DNA of 64,000 nucleotides from Thalassotalea euphylliae (GCF_003390335.1 NZ_QUOU01000001.1:2108001-2172000), one strand, 5' to 3'. Shown: positions 16,412 through 26,464, counted from the stretch's first letter. Notes: generated by a model from the sequence alone, not told the origin. Translations and numbers: made by a program.

Positions 16412-19027
16412 ATGTCTAATCAGCTAAACGTCGTTGTTGTCGGCAACGGCATGGTCGGTCACCACTTTGTTGAGCAGCTTGCCAATTTGCGCGCATCAGC
16501 AGAGCAAGTCAACATTACTGTGTTATCGGCTGAAAGTCGCTTGGCATATGATCGCGTGCACTTATCAGAGTACTTTGCTGGGAAAACGGCGCAAGACTTG
16601 GCATTGACTGACGAAGCAACGTACCAAGACTGGCAAGTTGATTTTCGCACTAATGCTAAAGTGTCGACGATTGATCGCGAGCAGCAACAGGTGACAACAG
16701 AAGTCGGCGAGACGTTTAGCTACGACAAACTCATTCTGGCAACAGGTTCCTATCCTTTTGTGCCACCGATCCCTGGGGGAGATCAACCACATTGCCTTGT
16801 TTACCGGACCATAGATGATCTGGAGTCTATCAAGAGTAGTGCAAGTAGCAGTAATGTTGGTGTGGTGATCGGTGGCGGTTTATTAGGCTTGGAAGCGGCA
16901 AACGCGCTCAAAGAATTGGGCTTACAAACTCATGTGGTGGAATTTGCACCACAACTGATGGCAGTGCAAGTGGATGCTGGCGGTGGCCGCTTACTTAAAG
17001 CGAAAATAGAAGAGCTTGGCGTACAAGTTCACACCTCAAAAGCCACACAAGTGATTGAAAAAGGCGAGTCATGTCGCTACCGCTTAGTATTCGCTGATGG
17101 CGAGGTATTGGAAACGGATCTGGTGTTATTCTCCGCAGGTATTCGCCCCTACGACAACCTAGGGCGAGAAAACGACCTTGTGCTTGGCGAGCGCGGCGGC
17201 ATTGTCATTAACAATCAGTGTCAAACCTCAGATGAAAACATTTACGCGATCGGTGAGTGTGCACTATACGACAACATGATTTACGGCTTAGTGGCACCGG
17301 GCTATTCAATGGCGAAAGTGGCCGCTAAGCACGTGCTTGATAGCACATCTGAGGATGCTTTCGAAGGCGCTGACATGAGCACCAAGTTAAAGCTGATGGG
17401 CGTTGACGTTGGCTCAATCGGTGATGCGCACGCCAAAACACAAGGCGCATTAACCTATACCTACGAAAATCAGCCAGAAGGTGTGTACAAAAAGATTGTG
17501 GTATCAAGTGACAAGTCATTACTGCTAGGTGCTGTACTGGTTGGTGATACCAGTGAATACGATAGCTTACTGCAATATATGCTGAACGGTATTGAACTAC
17601 CTGAAAGTCCTGAAGCGCTTATTTTACCAATGGCCGCAGACAAACCTATGTTAGGGGCCGACGCGCTGCCGGATACAGCGACCATATGTTCGTGTTTAAA
17701 CGTTACCAAAGGCGATATTGTTGCCGCTGTGGATGGCGGTGCATGCAGTGTTGCTGACGTCAAATCATGCACCAAAGCGAGCACGGGCTGTGGCGGCTGT
17801 GCTGCGCTCCTTAAAGATGTTGTCGACAAAGAATTAGAGAGTCGCGGTGTTGAGGTGAAAAAAGATATTTGCGAACACTTCACCTATTCTCGCCGCGAGC
17901 TATTCGACATTGTTAAAGTTGAAAAAATCACTAGCTTTGACCAGCTACTTGCAAAACACGGTCATGGCTTAGGCTGCGAAATTTGTAAGCCAACAGTGGG
18001 TTCAATTTTAGCGTCTGTTTGGAACGACTACATCCTTGAAAGTAGCAAGGTAGCGCTGCAAGATACCAACGATACTTTCCTCGCCAATATGCAAAAAGAC
18101 GGTACTTATTCTGTTGTCCCCCGTATTCCTGGCGGCGAGATCACCCCTGATAAATTAATTACGATCGGCGAAGTCGCCAAAAAGTATAACCTTTATACCA
18201 AGATCACCGGTGGCCAGCGTATTGATTTGTTTGGCGCCCGCGTCGATCAACTACCCGATATTTGGCAAGAACTAATCGATGTAGGCTTAGAAACAGGCCA
18301 CGCCTATGGTAAATCGGTGCGTACAGTTAAATCTTGCGTAGGTAGTACTTGGTGTCGCTATGGTGTGCAAGACAGCGTTGGCATGGCAATACATATCGAG
18401 AATCGCTACAAAGGTGTGCGTGCACCGCATAAAGTCAAGTTTGCGGTTTCTGGTTGTACTCGCGAATGTGCCGAAGCACAAAGTAAAGATTTTGGTGTTA
18501 TCGCCACCGACAAAGGTTGGAATCTCTATGTTTGCGGTAATGGCGGCATGAAACCGCGTCACGCAGATTTATTCGCGACCGATTTAGACGACGAAACACT
18601 GATTAAATACATCGATCGCATCTTCAGTTTCTACATTCAAACCGGTGACCGCTTGCAGCGCACTTCGGTGTGGATGGAAAATTTAGAAGGCGGTCTAGAA
18701 TACCTGCAAAAAGTGATTATTGACGATCACTTGGGCATTTGTGACGAACTTGAACAACACATGGCGAGCATTGTTGGCAAATACCAATGTGAGTGGAAAA
18801 CCACACTGGAAAATCCAGAGTCGCTGAAGCGATTCAGACAGTTCGTGAATTCAGATAAAACCGACAACAATATTCAATTTGTGACTGAGCGTGATCAAAT
18901 TCGCCCAGCCACACTGGCAGAGAAAAAGGCTAGTAAAAATGGTGGCAATATCGAGATTGTCGATTTAACCCACAACGAAAGCCCTAACGAATCTGGCAAG
19001 CAAGTTGTTGCAGTAATGGAGGACTAA
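16412..19027 (+). CDS. nirB: NADH-dependent assimilatory nitrite reductase, large subunit
   Basis: This 871-residue enzyme reduces nitrite to ammonium in the cytoplasm. Domains in order are an FAD/NADH oxidoreductase (VVVGNGMVGHHF, then VVIGGGLLGLEAAN), a BFD-like [2Fe-2S] domain (CSCLNVTKGD, CGGCAALL), a second cysteine-containing segment (CEHFTYSRRE, LGCEICKP), and the sulfite/nitrite reductase half. The siroheme/4Fe-4S ligands are visible as SCVGSTWCRYG and SGCTRECAEAQ, with CGNGG near the end. It is followed by nirD after two bases and depends on the siroheme made through CobA downstream. Confidence 0.96.
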   Translation: MSNQLNVVVVGNGMVGHHFVEQLANLRASAEQVNITVLSAESRLAYDRVHLSEYFAGKTAQDLALTDEATYQDWQVDFRTNAKVSTIDREQQQVTTEVGETFSYDKLILATGSYPFVPPIPGGDQPHCLVYRTIDDLESIKSSASSSNVGVVIGGGLLGLEAANALKELGLQTHVVEFAPQLMAVQVDAGGGRLLKAKIEELGVQVHTSKATQVIEKGESCRYRLVFADGEVLETDLVLFSAGIRPYDNLGRENDLVLGERGGIVINNQCQTSDENIYAIGECALYDNMIYGLVAPGYSMAKVAAKHVLDSTSEDAFEGADMSTKLKLMGVDVGSIGDAHAKTQGALTYTYENQPEGVYKKIVVSSDKSLLLGAVLVGDTSEYDSLLQYMLNGIELPESPEALILPMAADKPMLGADALPDTATICSCLNVTKGDIVAAVDGGACSVADVKSCTKASTGCGGCAALLKDVVDKELESRGVEVKKDICEHFTYSRRELFDIVKVEKITSFDQLLAKHGHGLGCEICKPTVGSILASVWNDYILESSKVALQDTNDTFLANMQKDGTYSVVPRIPGGEITPDKLITIGEVAKKYNLYTKITGGQRIDLFGARVDQLPDIWQELIDVGLETGHAYGKSVRTVKSCVGSTWCRYGVQDSVGMAIHIENRYKGVRAPHKVKFAVSGCTRECAEAQSKDFGVIATDKGWNLYVCGNGGMKPRHADLFATDLDDETLIKYIDRIFSFYIQTGDRLQRTSVWMENLEGGLEYLQKVIIDDHLGICDELEQHMASIVGKYQCEWKTTLENPESLKRFRQFVNSDKTDNNIQFVTERDQIRPATLAEKKASKNGGNIEIVDLTHNESPNESGKQVVAVMED

Positions 19028-19029
19028 TC

Positions 19030-19413
19030 ATGTCGCAATCAGTCAATGAGCAAACAGTAAATAAAGATTGGGTGACCTTGTGCGGTATTCACGACTTAGT
19101 GGCTAACTCGGGTATCTGCGCCTTAGTTGCTAAGCCCAGTGAACAGGGTGAGCAACTAGAAAAGCAAATTGCCATTTTTAGTATTCCTGATAGCGAAGAA
19201 AAGGTTTTCGCGGTCGATAATTTTGATCCCATCGGCCAAGCGAACGTGCTTTATCGCGGCATTGTTGGCAGTAACAACGGCGAGCCAATCGTGGCATCAC
19301 CGCTCTACAAACAGCAATTCTCGCTGAAAACAGGTACGTGTTTGCAAGAGGAAGCTGAAATTGCGGCTTACCCAACGCGTATTCAAGACCAAGCGATCCA
19401 AGTGTATATCTAG
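19030..19413 (+). CDS. nirD: Nitrite reductase small subunit
   Basis: This 127-residue protein has the Rieske-like fold of NirD: WVTLCGIHDLVANSGICAL, then VFAVDNFDPIGQANVLYRGIVG, and PLYKQQFSLKTGTCLQEE. It lacks the Cys-His cluster ligands of true Rieske proteins, as NirD normally does. It begins two bases after nirB and is followed 14 bases later by nasA, so all three are in one transcript. Confidence 0.95.
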   Translation: MSQSVNEQTVNKDWVTLCGIHDLVANSGICALVAKPSEQGEQLEKQIAIFSIPDSEEKVFAVDNFDPIGQANVLYRGIVGSNNGEPIVASPLYKQQFSLKTGTCLQEEAEIAAYPTRIQDQAIQVYI

Positions 19414-19427
19414 GAGTATCATTACGC

Positions 19428-22319
19428 ATGATTGGCGACTTAAATGTTAAATCTGCCGCTTGCTCTAATGAGCAGGCTCTCTATCCGCTTCATTATCCGC
19501 CAATAGCTGCCGATGCTTTAGTGCAAAGTACTTGTGCTTATTGCGGTGTAGGTTGTGGTGTGGATATTTCGGTAACAGAAGGGCAGGCGACTAGCTTAGA
19601 GGGTTCGCCTGAACACCCTGCAAATTTTGGTCGCTTGTGTGTTAAAGGCACTCATTTATTAGATACCGTTGATGTTACGAATCGACTCTTAGCGCCTGAG
19701 GTGGCTGGTCAACAAGTCTCATGGCAAACAGCGATTGCTCAAGTGGCAGATAAATTTAGCGAAACCATCGAAAAATACGGCAAAGATGCGGTTGCCTTTT
19801 ATGTGTCAGGGCAATTACTTACGGAAGACTACTACGTTGCCAACAAGCTGATGAAAGGCTATATCGGTAGCGCTAATATCGATACCAACTCACGTCTTTG
19901 CATGTCGTCAGCGGTCTCAGCTTATAAACGAGCGTTTGGCGAAGATGTCGTCCCTTGTGATTATCAAGACTTAGAACAAACCGATCTTATGGTGTTAATT
20001 GGCTCTAACGCTGCGTGGACACATCCTGTGCTGTTCCAACGAATGCAGCGCGCCAAGCAAATTAACCCCGCGTGTAAATTGGTCGTGGTTGACCCTCGTC
20101 GCACCGCTACCGCTGAAAGTGCTGATTTACATTTGGCCATTACTCCGGGCTCTGATGCCGCGCTATACAATGGTTTATTAAACTATTTGGCTGAGCGGAG
20201 CGCACTAGATCACGACTATATTGCAGCACATACGCAAGGGTTTGAAGAGACAATAGCTCAAGCATCGGCTTGGGGCTTAACGCAAGTTAGTGAATTTTGT
20301 GGGGTAACTAAAGCTGAGTTACTCAGTTTCTATCAATACTTTGAACAGGCTAACAAGGCGATTTCCATGTATTCAATGGGGATCAATCAGTCAACTTCTG
20401 GTGTTGATAAGTGTCATGCCATTATTAATGTGCATTTAGCCACGGGTAAAATTGCAAAGGCAGGTGCCGGGCCGTTTTCTATCACAGGTCAACCCAACGC
20501 TATGGGCGGTAGAGAAGTAGGGGGCTTAGCTAACCAACTGGCTGCGCATATGGATATTGAAAATCCTGCGCATCGCGATTTAGTGCAAACGTTTTGGCAG
20601 TCTCCTCATATGCCCACCAAGCAAGGCGCGAAAGCTGTCGATATGATCGAACAAATGCTGACGGGAAAAATTAAAGCGGTTTGGGTGATGGGTACAAACC
20701 CACTGGTCAGTTTGCCTGATCACAACCAAGTGGCAAAAGCGTTTGAGCAATGTGACTTTGTCGTTGTTTCAGACTGCGTTACAGATAATGACACCCTCGC
20801 TTATGCTGATGTTAAATTACCAGCAACGCCATGGCTTGAGAAAAATGGCACCGTGACGAATTCTGAGCGCCGTATTTCGCGTCAACGTAGCGCTGTTAAA
20901 CCAACAGGCGAAGCCAAGCATGATTGGGACATTATGTCGCTAGTCGCACAAAAAATGGGCTTTAGTGGCTTTGCCTATCAACACCCTTATCAAGTTTTCA
21001 CTGAATTTGCCGCTTTGTCTGGCTATCAAAATGCTGGGGCGTCTAAACGCGTTTTCGATATGTCGGGCTTGGCGCCACTATCACTGACGGAATATGAGCA
21101 GTTGCAGCCAGTGCAGTGGCCTATTCCCATGGCGTCATCAAGACCGAGTCAAGCAGCTGGAGCATCCCAAATTGCGATTGTCTCTCAAATTGCTATTACC
21201 TCTCAAAATAAAAGTACTCGCGTGTTTGCTAATGGGGAATATGCAACGGCAAATGGCAAAGCAAATTTTTTCCCAGTAACGCCGAAATTACCTGAACAAA
21301 AAGCAAGCAAAGCGTTTCCGTTAGTGCTTAACAGTGGGCGTTTTCGCGATCAATGGCATACCATGACACGAACTGGCGTTGCTCCTGCACTGACGCAACA
21401 TTTGGCCAAACCTTTTCTTAGTGTCAACCCTGTTGATGCCTCAAAATATGGTTTAAGTGATCATCAAATTGCAAAAGTAAGCTCAGCAAAAGGTGAGTTA
21501 TACGTGCCCGTGCAAGTGAGCGATGCAGTTGCTGTTGGTGAGTGCTTTATGCCAATTCATTGGAACCAAGAGTTCTGTGGCAGTGCAACCGTGTCAAGTT
21601 TATACGATGCGGCTGTTGATCCTATTTCAGGCCAACCAGAGCTTAAACACACCGGTATCGCCATCACCGCAGCCAAGTTTGAGCAATACATTGATTGTTA
21701 TGTCAGCCAAGCACTTGCAGAGGACATTGAAAGCCAATCAGGCAAAAGGCTCGTGAAAAGTATTGCACAGCACTCAGCGTATTGGTTGAAAACAAAACAG
21801 CCGAATAGCTGGCACTACCAATTAGCAACAAAAACTGACCAAGCGTTAACGATGGCGAGGTGCCAACAGTTGTTTCCCTGTCAGGGTGAATGGCTAAGTT
21901 TTACTGATAATGACAGTCAGCTATCTCATATTGTTTGCTTGAAAAATGGCGCCGTGATGTTCGCCGCTTATTTTGCGACTGCTTTTACTGCTGCTTCTGC
22001 CGAGAGCGACTTTGGTAACGCCAAAAAATGGGTTGACGACTTGTTTGCAGAGGAGTCGCTGTCATTCACCCAAGTACAAGCTTTACTATCAAAAACTGCA
22101 CCAGCGGCCGCAGATGAGAGCCGTAAAGTCTGTAGTTGCTTTAACGTGACGGAAAACAGTATTCGCGAAGCGGTGCAGGCAGGGGCGGACAGTGTTACTG
22201 CGTTGGGCAAAAAACTGAAATGCGGTACCAACTGTGGTTCTTGTAAGCCAGAGTTACAAACCATTATCAACACTTGTCAATCGCAATTGATCGATATTAA
22301 AGAAGTGGCGAGCGCATAG
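19428..22319 (+). CDS. nasA: Assimilatory nitrate reductase catalytic subunit
   Basis: This 963-residue cytoplasmic molybdoenzyme reduces nitrate to nitrite. The N terminus binds a [4Fe-4S] cluster (CAYCGVGCGV, then RLCVKG). The molybdopterin domains follow (VDPRRTATAESAD; SMGINQSTSGVDKCHAIIN; GPFSITGQPNAMGGREVGG). A C-terminal BFD-like [2Fe-2S] domain (VCSCFNVTENSIREAV, CGTNCGSCKPEL) makes it the long form that can accept electrons without a separate ferredoxin subunit. A short Ser/Ala/Gln-rich insert near residues 575-600 contains AIVSQIA/AITSQ repeats. It lies 14 bases after nirD. Confidence 0.95.
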   Translation: MIGDLNVKSAACSNEQALYPLHYPPIAADALVQSTCAYCGVGCGVDISVTEGQATSLEGSPEHPANFGRLCVKGTHLLDTVDVTNRLLAPEVAGQQVSWQTAIAQVADKFSETIEKYGKDAVAFYVSGQLLTEDYYVANKLMKGYIGSANIDTNSRLCMSSAVSAYKRAFGEDVVPCDYQDLEQTDLMVLIGSNAAWTHPVLFQRMQRAKQINPACKLVVVDPRRTATAESADLHLAITPGSDAALYNGLLNYLAERSALDHDYIAAHTQGFEETIAQASAWGLTQVSEFCGVTKAELLSFYQYFEQANKAISMYSMGINQSTSGVDKCHAIINVHLATGKIAKAGAGPFSITGQPNAMGGREVGGLANQLAAHMDIENPAHRDLVQTFWQSPHMPTKQGAKAVDMIEQMLTGKIKAVWVMGTNPLVSLPDHNQVAKAFEQCDFVVVSDCVTDNDTLAYADVKLPATPWLEKNGTVTNSERRISRQRSAVKPTGEAKHDWDIMSLVAQKMGFSGFAYQHPYQVFTEFAALSGYQNAGASKRVFDMSGLAPLSLTEYEQLQPVQWPIPMASSRPSQAAGASQIAIVSQIAITSQNKSTRVFANGEYATANGKANFFPVTPKLPEQKASKAFPLVLNSGRFRDQWHTMTRTGVAPALTQHLAKPFLSVNPVDASKYGLSDHQIAKVSSAKGELYVPVQVSDAVAVGECFMPIHWNQEFCGSATVSSLYDAAVDPISGQPELKHTGIAITAAKFEQYIDCYVSQALAEDIESQSGKRLVKSIAQHSAYWLKTKQPNSWHYQLATKTDQALTMARCQQLFPCQGEWLSFTDNDSQLSHIVCLKNGAVMFAAYFATAFTAASAESDFGNAKKWVDDLFAEESLSFTQVQALLSKTAPAAADESRKVCSCFNVTENSIREAVQAGADSVTALGKKLKCGTNCGSCKPELQTIINTCQSQLIDIKEVASA

Positions 22320-22416
22320 CCTGAAGATCGCCGCAAGGGTGATTGTGATAAATAGACTCAATGCCAATCAGTCGCAGCTATTTAAGCGTTAGCCATTGGC
22401 TGCTTGAGGAGTAAAA

Positions 22417-23400
22417 ATGCAGTTAAGTTTACTAAAAACCCCATTATTTTGGATTAAGCATCAGCAACAACGTTTGTGGACAACAAACAACACACAAAGA
22501 GCCGCATTACCGGTATGGTTTACCCTGCTCAAGCGTCAATCAGTGGTCGGTGTCATAGACAACCAGGCCAGTGATGGAACCGGGCTGAGTGAGCAAGGCA
22601 ACAAAAAAGGGCAAGTTGTTTTTGTCGGTGCAGGTGCGGGCGATCCAGAGCTGTTGACCCTCAAAGCCGTCAAAGCATTCCAACAAGCCGATGTTGTACT
22701 CGTTGACTGGTTAGTAAACCCAGAGATTAACAGCCTGATCCCAAATCACGTTGAGCGTATTTTTGTTGGCAAAAAATGTGGTCAGCACTCTGTTACCCAA
22801 GCACAAATTTGTCAGTTATTGGCTGACTATGCCAGCCAAGGAAAATACGTTGTACGGTTAAAAGGCGGTGATCCGTCGATATTTGCACGTTTGGCAGAAG
22901 AAACAGACGTGTTAACTAAAGCGAATATTCCTTTTCAAATTATTCCCGGTATAACGGCTGCAACAGGATGTGCCGCATACGCCGGTATACCACTAACTCA
23001 CAGAGATTGTGCGCAATCAGTGAAGTTTGTTACGGCACATGGAAAGCGCAAAGAGCATGAATGTGACTGGCCGTTATTGGCTAAAGAGCAAAGTACACTA
23101 GTGTTTTATATGGGCTTAAATCGCGTTGATTTGATTTGCCAGCGTTTGATCAGTCATGGTATGGATGCAAGGATGCCAATCGCAGTGATTGATCAAGGTA
23201 CTAGTGATTCGCAAAAGCTTGTTTGTCGAACGTTATCATCGATGAACGCTGAACAAGACCTAGCAGAGTGCCAAGGTCCCGCGCTGATTATCGTCGGCGA
23301 GGTGGTTGAAAAACGTGTCAGGGTCAATTTGGCTATAACTGGTGATAATGCACAATCAGCCAACCAGGTTAGCAGCCACCAAGAAGTTATTAATCAATAA
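22417..23400 (+). CDS. cobA: Uroporphyrinogen-III C-methyltransferase (siroheme pathway)
   Basis: This 327-residue SAM-dependent enzyme converts uroporphyrinogen III to precorrin-2, the precursor of the siroheme used by NirB. The methyltransferase domain begins at about residue 65 with VVFVGAGAGDPELLTLKA. It continues through VVLVDWLV, YVVRLKGGDPSIFARLAEE, PGITAATGCAAYAGIPLTHR and VTAHGK. The 64 residues before it are an extension not typical of stand-alone SUMT; a short signal-less hydrophobic start is visible. The oxidase/chelatase half of CysG is absent. It closes the nitrate cluster. Confidence 0.93.
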   Translation: MQLSLLKTPLFWIKHQQQRLWTTNNTQRAALPVWFTLLKRQSVVGVIDNQASDGTGLSEQGNKKGQVVFVGAGAGDPELLTLKAVKAFQQADVVLVDWLVNPEINSLIPNHVERIFVGKKCGQHSVTQAQICQLLADYASQGKYVVRLKGGDPSIFARLAEETDVLTKANIPFQIIPGITAATGCAAYAGIPLTHRDCAQSVKFVTAHGKRKEHECDWPLLAKEQSTLVFYMGLNRVDLICQRLISHGMDARMPIAVIDQGTSDSQKLVCRTLSSMNAEQDLAECQGPALIIVGEVVEKRVRVNLAITGDNAQSANQVSSHQEVINQ

Positions 23401-23678
23401 CTTAACCTGTTGTCAGCTTTGTTTACATTCACCCCCCTACGAATCACTCGTTAGAAATAAAAAGTATTAATTTTCAATGTGTTGCTGTGTTGGTATTGGT
23501 TATGCTTTGTGTCATCTTAGGAACTAACAGGAATTCAGTAGTTTAGTACCTATAGGTGTTCCAGTAGTATTAAACAAGCATGCGATTTTGATTGCTTTTT
23601 ACACTCCTAAACACATAGAAGTCTTTACTGCTGTTATTGAAAAGGGAATGTGTATTTAATTATTTTGGCTGTTCTGTC

Positions 23679-23709
23679 TTTTAACACATCATTGTTGATA
23701 GTGTTAAAA
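23679..23709. promoter_or_regulatory. Inverted repeat upstream of the dockerin gene
   Basis: TTTTAACAC and GTGTTAAAA form a perfect 9-base inverted repeat separated by 13 bases, about 80 bases before the next start codon. It could be an operator or a stem-loop; there is no T-run after it. Nothing else in the 387-base gap 23401-23787 could be assigned. Confidence 0.4.
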
Positions 23710-23787
23710 GTGCCATAGAAGTTATGCGGTTTACGGCTACTGGGACTACTTGCGAAACATTCACCTAACGTTTACAAGGAACCCAGA

Positions 23788-25677
23788 ATGAAACAGCAAA
23801 TAACTCGCGTATGTCGGTTATTTGTCATGTTTTTTAGCTTTTTCATGATAAATAGCGCCTATGCTAATATCGATAATCAAGGCAATGAGTTCATTCTCGC
23901 ATTTATGCCTAACTTTGATAATACTAATATTGTTGAACTACATCTGGCTACAGAGGTCGCGACAGATGTACAAGTGCAATACCCAGTGAATAATCCCACC
24001 TTTGATACGACAGTATCGGTCATCCCTGGCACCGTGACGATTGTCGAACTTCCTAATGCCGCCAGTATTTGGACGCAGAATGCCGTTGCCAACAATGCAG
24101 TTAGAGCTGCAGCGGTTAATGGCATAGATGAGTTTGTTGCATATGTCATCAACAGAAGAAGTTTTTCAACTGACGCCGCCTTAGGTCTACCGATAGATAC
24201 GTTTAATACGGAATATATTTTAAGTACTTATAATGCAACTTTAGGCGGCGGACAGTTTATTGTCTATGCAGCATTTGACAATACTACGGTGACGATTACC
24301 CCAACTAACAATATCACAGGCAACCTCGCTGGCGTTCCATTTGATGTGACGTTAAATAGCGGCGAAGCCTACTATGGTCGCTCTAGTGCCAGCGTTGGAA
24401 CGGCGGGGAGTTTGATGGGGACAACGGTTAGCGCAACTAGGCCTGTTGGTGTGATCAATGGCAATGTATGTACTAATATCCCGAGTAACACTAGTTTTTG
24501 CGATCATATTTTTGAAGTCGCGCAACCAGTTGCCAGTTGGGGGACAGAAATCTTAGTGACTAACCTGCCTAATCGGCCAAATGGGAGTATTTATCGTATT
24601 GTTGCTTCAGAGGATAGCACCAATATTGACCAAGACGGTGTTAGCATTGGCAATATCAATCGGGGAGAATTTATTGAAACTGCACCGCTACCAGATAACC
24701 ATGTCTTTAGTAGCGATAACCCTATTTATGTAGTGCAATTTATGACTGGGAGCTCTTCCCCTGGCGCGGTGACGGGGGACCCGTCTATGGGGAATATGAT
24801 CCCATCTGAGCAGTATTTAAGTGAATATACGTTCTCCACCGTTGGAGGTAACCAGTTTGCGGAGAATTTTCTCTCTATTATTGCTAACAATGCCGACCTA
24901 GCAACCATTAGCTTAGATGGTACGCCAATTGGCGCAGGTAGTTTTACTGCCATTCCCAATACAAATTTTTCCTCAGCAGTCGTGCCCTTAACTGACGGTA
25001 CTCACCAAACTCTCTCCGCCAGTCCTCACGGCATAACAGTGGAAGGTTATAATCAAGATGACTCCTATATTTACCCCGGTGGTGCTTTGTTTAGCTTTAT
25101 TAATCCGGCAGGCGATGCTAATCCGCCGCTGTGTACATCAGAAGTCACCATGGGAGAAGGTGGTGTTCCAATGTTATTGGCAACAGCAACGGATAACCGA
25201 CCGAGTGAAGATGTTAATGGTAATGGTGTGCTCGATCCTGGTGAAGATTTAAATAATAACGGGCAAATCGATGAAGACACCGGCATTTTTACCATCGACA
25301 GTATTAGTGGTACGAATATTATTGTAACGGTGCCGACCTTTGTGCCTTCGGATCCACAAGTGCAATTTAGCGTCGTTTTAGTTGATGAAACTATGCCCGG
25401 TACTGGTGTAGTTGAAGCGTCGGATGGTGCCGGTAACTCATGTACATTCAATATTATGCTAGGCGACGAAACACCATTAATGTGTGACGTTAATGGCGAT
25501 GAACAAGTTGATCGTATTGATATTGCCGCCATCGCTAGAAATCGCAATGTGCCAGTCTCTGAGGGCAATCCTGCGCTGGATATCAATAATGACGGTGTCA
25601 TAAATGTTGTAGATGCACGTTTATGTGTATCGCAGTGCACCAATGCACGCTGCGCACCAACACAATTACCTCAATAA
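23788..25677 (+). CDS. Secreted IgGFc-binding-like protein with C-terminal dockerin
   Basis: This 629-residue exported protein has a signal peptide (about 1-27, ending NSAYA). The large N-terminal region (DNQGNEFILAFMPNFDNTN, then VPNxxF-like beta repeats and FCDHIFEVAQPVASWG) resembles the IgGFc-binding N-terminal domain family. An acidic calcium-loop segment (DVNGNGVLDPGEDLNNNGQIDED, residues near 472-495) and a beta domain follow. The C terminus holds two dockerin-type F-hand loops (DVNGDEQVDRIDIAAI and DINNDGVINVVDARLC). Dockerins bind cohesins with high affinity, and the next gene encodes a cohesin-like protein 14 bases downstream. AAGGA precedes the ATG. Confidence 0.8.
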   Translation: MKQQITRVCRLFVMFFSFFMINSAYANIDNQGNEFILAFMPNFDNTNIVELHLATEVATDVQVQYPVNNPTFDTTVSVIPGTVTIVELPNAASIWTQNAVANNAVRAAAVNGIDEFVAYVINRRSFSTDAALGLPIDTFNTEYILSTYNATLGGGQFIVYAAFDNTTVTITPTNNITGNLAGVPFDVTLNSGEAYYGRSSASVGTAGSLMGTTVSATRPVGVINGNVCTNIPSNTSFCDHIFEVAQPVASWGTEILVTNLPNRPNGSIYRIVASEDSTNIDQDGVSIGNINRGEFIETAPLPDNHVFSSDNPIYVVQFMTGSSSPGAVTGDPSMGNMIPSEQYLSEYTFSTVGGNQFAENFLSIIANNADLATISLDGTPIGAGSFTAIPNTNFSSAVVPLTDGTHQTLSASPHGITVEGYNQDDSYIYPGGALFSFINPAGDANPPLCTSEVTMGEGGVPMLLATATDNRPSEDVNGNGVLDPGEDLNNNGQIDEDTGIFTIDSISGTNIIVTVPTFVPSDPQVQFSVVLVDETMPGTGVVEASDGAGNSCTFNIMLGDETPLMCDVNGDEQVDRIDIAAIARNRNVPVSEGNPALDINNDGVINVVDARLCVSQCTNARCAPTQLPQ

Positions 25678-25691
25678 TAGGAAATAGTAAA

Positions 25692-26303
25692 ATGGAAAAA
25701 ATAAGAAAAACATTACTTTTGATGGGCTTGCTTTTTACTGCAAGTAGCAACGCCAATCTCATGCTATCGTTCGATCCTGCTTTTCAAATAAGTTCAACCG
25801 GTAATTCTGTGTCACTCACCCTAATGGCGAGTGGCTTAGGCGATCAATCACCTGAATCACTTGGAGCTTTTGATTTAGACGTACTTTACGATAGTAGCGT
25901 ACTTTCTTACACTGATCACACATTAAGCGATGGATTAGGTGATATTGCTCTTGGCGAAGCACTTGATTCAAGCCTTGGTGATGACGGTGCTGGCACTTTA
26001 GGACTCGCTGTGGTCAGCTTTCTGGGCGCGGCATTTTTAGATGCCAATCAAGCCGGAGAATTTGCTTTGGCTCAGATTTCTTTTGATGTTGATATGCTAG
26101 CAATCCCTGATTTCACAACGGTATCCTTGCAAGGAATCGCATTTAGCGATGCTGATGGTATTGCTATTACCGATGTTAGCTTAGGCAATGCGATAATTGC
26201 AACGCAAGCTCGTGACGTGCCAGAACCGACCAGCCTGGCATTATTGTCTTTAGCCGTATTAGGCATGCTAGGGCGAAAACGGTTGATATCCTACAAGAAG
26301 TAG
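25692..26303 (+). CDS. Cohesin-like PEP-CTERM surface protein
   Basis: This 203-residue exported protein has a signal peptide (about 1-19, ending SSNA). A single beta-sandwich domain with cohesin-like features follows (VSLTLMASGLG, LGAFDLDVLYDSSVLSY, GEFALAQISFDV). The C-terminal tail is VPEPTSLALLSLAVLGMLGRKR, i.e. the PEP motif, a hydrophobic helix and basic residues recognised by exosortase. I chose the ATG at 25692 because AGGAAA lies upstream and the signal peptide starts there; the longer frame overlaps the dockerin gene. The pair looks like an anchored receptor and its secreted dockerin partner. Confidence 0.78.
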   Translation: MEKIRKTLLLMGLLFTASSNANLMLSFDPAFQISSTGNSVSLTLMASGLGDQSPESLGAFDLDVLYDSSVLSYTDHTLSDGLGDIALGEALDSSLGDDGAGTLGLAVVSFLGAAFLDANQAGEFALAQISFDVDMLAIPDFTTVSLQGIAFSDADGIAITDVSLGNAIIATQARDVPEPTSLALLSLAVLGMLGRKRLISYKK

Positions 26304-26322
26304 CAAAGCAAACATCAAAACG

Positions 26323-26352
26323 AAAAAAGCCGCACACTGTGCGGCTTTTTAG
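26323..26352. terminator. Bidirectional terminator between PEP-CTERM gene and tRNA-Val
   Basis: AAAAGCCGCACA and TGTGCGGCTTTTT form a strong stem with A-rich and T-rich flanks, so it can stop transcription from both directions: the cohesin-like gene on the plus strand and the tRNA on the minus strand. Confidence 0.85.
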
Positions 26353-26356
26353 AATG

Positions 26357-26433
<77 letters not shown>

Positions 26434-26464
26434 AAATCAAATGTTGCCTCAGCAACGGGGCGTA

